Shown here: in pieces, positions 51,844-52,870 of the stretch
Position numbering within the stretch: position 1 is the stretch's first letter
Layout of the letters: each line of letters starts with the position of its first letter
Source: Bacteroidales bacterium
GTDB lineage: Bacteria; Bacteroidota; Bacteroidia; Bacteroidales; Bacteroidaceae
Reading direction: 5' to 3'
DNA: 52,870 bases
NCBI GenBank assembly: GCA_015060905.1
Contig: SUXQ01000017.1
Span: forward strand, 1 to 52,870
Translations under genes and position numbers: made by a program
The notes under the pieces: model-generated
Told to the model about the DNA's origin: nothing
Database searches by the model: none
The model's input: the letters and a program-made list of their open reading frames with translations, nothing else

Positions 51844-52870
51844 TCATGGAAGAATAAAGTTATGATCGCCATTGTAATTAGGATTGATACTTACTCCTCC
51901 TGTTGCTTTTGACAGTAGGAAGGTGCCTGTTAATATTGTATGGTGACTACGTTTTAGAGGTATTTCTATTGCTTCTGTCAATGATATTTGTGTATTTTCC
52001 TTGTCGTAAATTCCTATTCGTACGGTTATGGCTGATTCTTTCCCGTTTACAAATACGTAATCGAAACCTATTAATGCTTCTGCGTCGTTTAATATGCTTA
52101 AGGTCGATTCAAAACTATTGCCTGTGGATGCATCTACGGGCTTGTCGGTAGATATATTGTATGCATTTGGCATAAAGCCTACGTAGTAGAATATTACCTT
52201 ATAATCATCAATGTTTATTATTCGTGTAGAGCTTTCATCGGATGATTCGTTTTCACTACCTGCGGCTTTGGTCGCTATGCGTGTAGCTTCTTTTTCTATG
52301 AACTCTTTTATATCGTTTGTAACGAAACTGTACTTTGCCAGTGGACGTTGCATTACAATATTAAGCGTGTCGGGCAGACGCTCCATAATGTCCGATACAA
52401 GTGTAATGTCGTTTGTTCCACGGAAGGCGTCGCGACAGTCGCTGTTGCCGACGTATTCTCCTTGCAGGGTTATCTCGGAGAAGTTTGCGGGGTTGTAGTA
52501 GTATGTGTCTCTGTTAGGGTAGGTAAGGTCCGACCACACCATTATTTTATAATTGCCGGGGGTGAGGTCGATGGTTGCTTCGTGGTTGTAGCCTTTTGAT
52601 ACATCTTTGTTAAAGACATATTCGTGTGTGTAGTATTGCGACACTTGACGGGTGTTTTTTATCGGGTAGGCGCGTACTATGTAGCGCATGCTTCCGTAGT
52701 TGAGGGCGTTGTTGTAGGTGGCACCGAGGCCTTGCTCCGTCAGCTTTGAGCCGTCGTAGGTGTGTATCCATTCGGTTATCTGCGACTCGTAGTTCAGACG
52801 CAGATGGAGCTTCACTGTTGCGGGGTTGTCGGGAAACTCGTGAACGTCGCAGCCCGAGAGCAGCAACAGG
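51844..52870 (-). CDS. FimB/Mfa2-like fimbrial lipoprotein, 5'-truncated
   Basis: At least 341 residues; the start lies beyond the window. The visible N-terminus is the end of a lipoprotein signal, LLLLSGC. Features: VKLHLRLNYESQITEW, RYIVRAYPI, ATIDLTPGNYKIMVWSDLT, DCRDAFRGTNDI and IVMQRPLAKYSFVTND. These resemble the anchor/minor subunits (FimB, Mfa2) and DUF6562 proteins of Bacteroidales pili. It is upstream of two large paralogues on the same strand, so it may anchor or start their assembly. Confidence 0.7.
   Translation of the reverse strand, partial: LLLLSGCDVHEFPDNPATVKLHLRLNYESQITEWIHTYDGSKLTEQGLGATYNNALNYGSMRYIVRAYPIKNTRQVSQYYTHEYVFNKDVSKGYNHEATIDLTPGNYKIMVWSDLTYPNRDTYYYNPANFSEITLQGEYVGNSDCRDAFRGTNDITLVSDIMERLPDTLNIVMQRPLAKYSFVTNDIKEFIEKEATRIATKAAGSENESSDESSTRIINIDDYKVIFYYVGFMPNAYNISTDKPVDASTGNSFESTLSILNDAEALIGFDYVFVNGKESAITVRIGIYDKENTQISLTEAIEIPLKRSHHTILTGTFLLSKATGGVSINPNYNGDHNFILP

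Overview
The window looks like a chromosome segment of an uncultured gut or oral Bacteroidales bacterium (Bacteroides/Prevotella/Muribaculaceae-like). Pointers are BspA-type leucine-rich repeat surface proteins with type IX secretion (T9SS) tails, tandem Mfa/FimA-like fimbrial lipoproteins, a GH92 mannosidase, a NigD-like lipoprotein, a DUF4494 protein, archaeal-type ProRS, and repeated use of the Bacteroidetes promoter form TTG-N18-22-TAnnTTTG. No rRNA, tRNA, complete insertion sequence or CRISPR array was found.

Layout. 1-2001: the end of a probable prophage tail module (5'-truncated LRR protein, a tail-associated protein with a carbohydrate-binding-like motif, and a PI-PLC-like enzyme). 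2009-5297: housekeeping genes (LolE-type permease, DUF4494, YggS, DedA). 5322-12605 on the minus strand: a compact run NigD-like, Yip1-like, smpB, metH (without activation domain), Ca2+ P-type ATPase and DedA. 13031-14359: a BspA-like secreted protein. 14558-16282: a NifU-like/GGGtGRT pair.

16283-22157 is the most plastic part. The 3' end of the GGGtGRT gene, its terminator, an ECF sigma gene and a BspA-like gene have been copied repeatedly. One copy is intact (sigma 1 plus BspA), one is decayed (sigma 2 plus a BspA tail remnant), and there are extra fragments. A HEPN/MNT pair with a stop codon in the HEPN gene and a GIY-YIG-like gene sit between them. Between sigma 1 and its BspA gene lies a candidate structured RNA: two hairpins with mutually complementary apical loops, the second followed by a U-run.

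22158-26424: nitroreductase, DUF2520 protein, KdsC-like phosphatase, Maf, cysteine synthase and serine acetyltransferase. 26461-34101: a complete histidine operon (hisG-D-C-B-H-A-F-IE), preceded by a promoter, a His-rich leader peptide and a terminator/antiterminator (attenuation control), and followed by a small lipoprotein gene. 34428-46358: DUF1846 protein, OprO/P-like porin, an LRR lipoprotein, two paralogous lipoproteins, proS, an OmpA-like lipoprotein, GH92, upp and a TlpA-like thioredoxin. 46624-52870 (minus): a fimbrial operon with a truncated FimB/Mfa2-like gene and two tandem, mosaic 816/817-residue beta-helix lipoproteins that share a nearly identical 1.4-kb core.

All functional calls rest on recognising families and motifs by eye; no database search was run.
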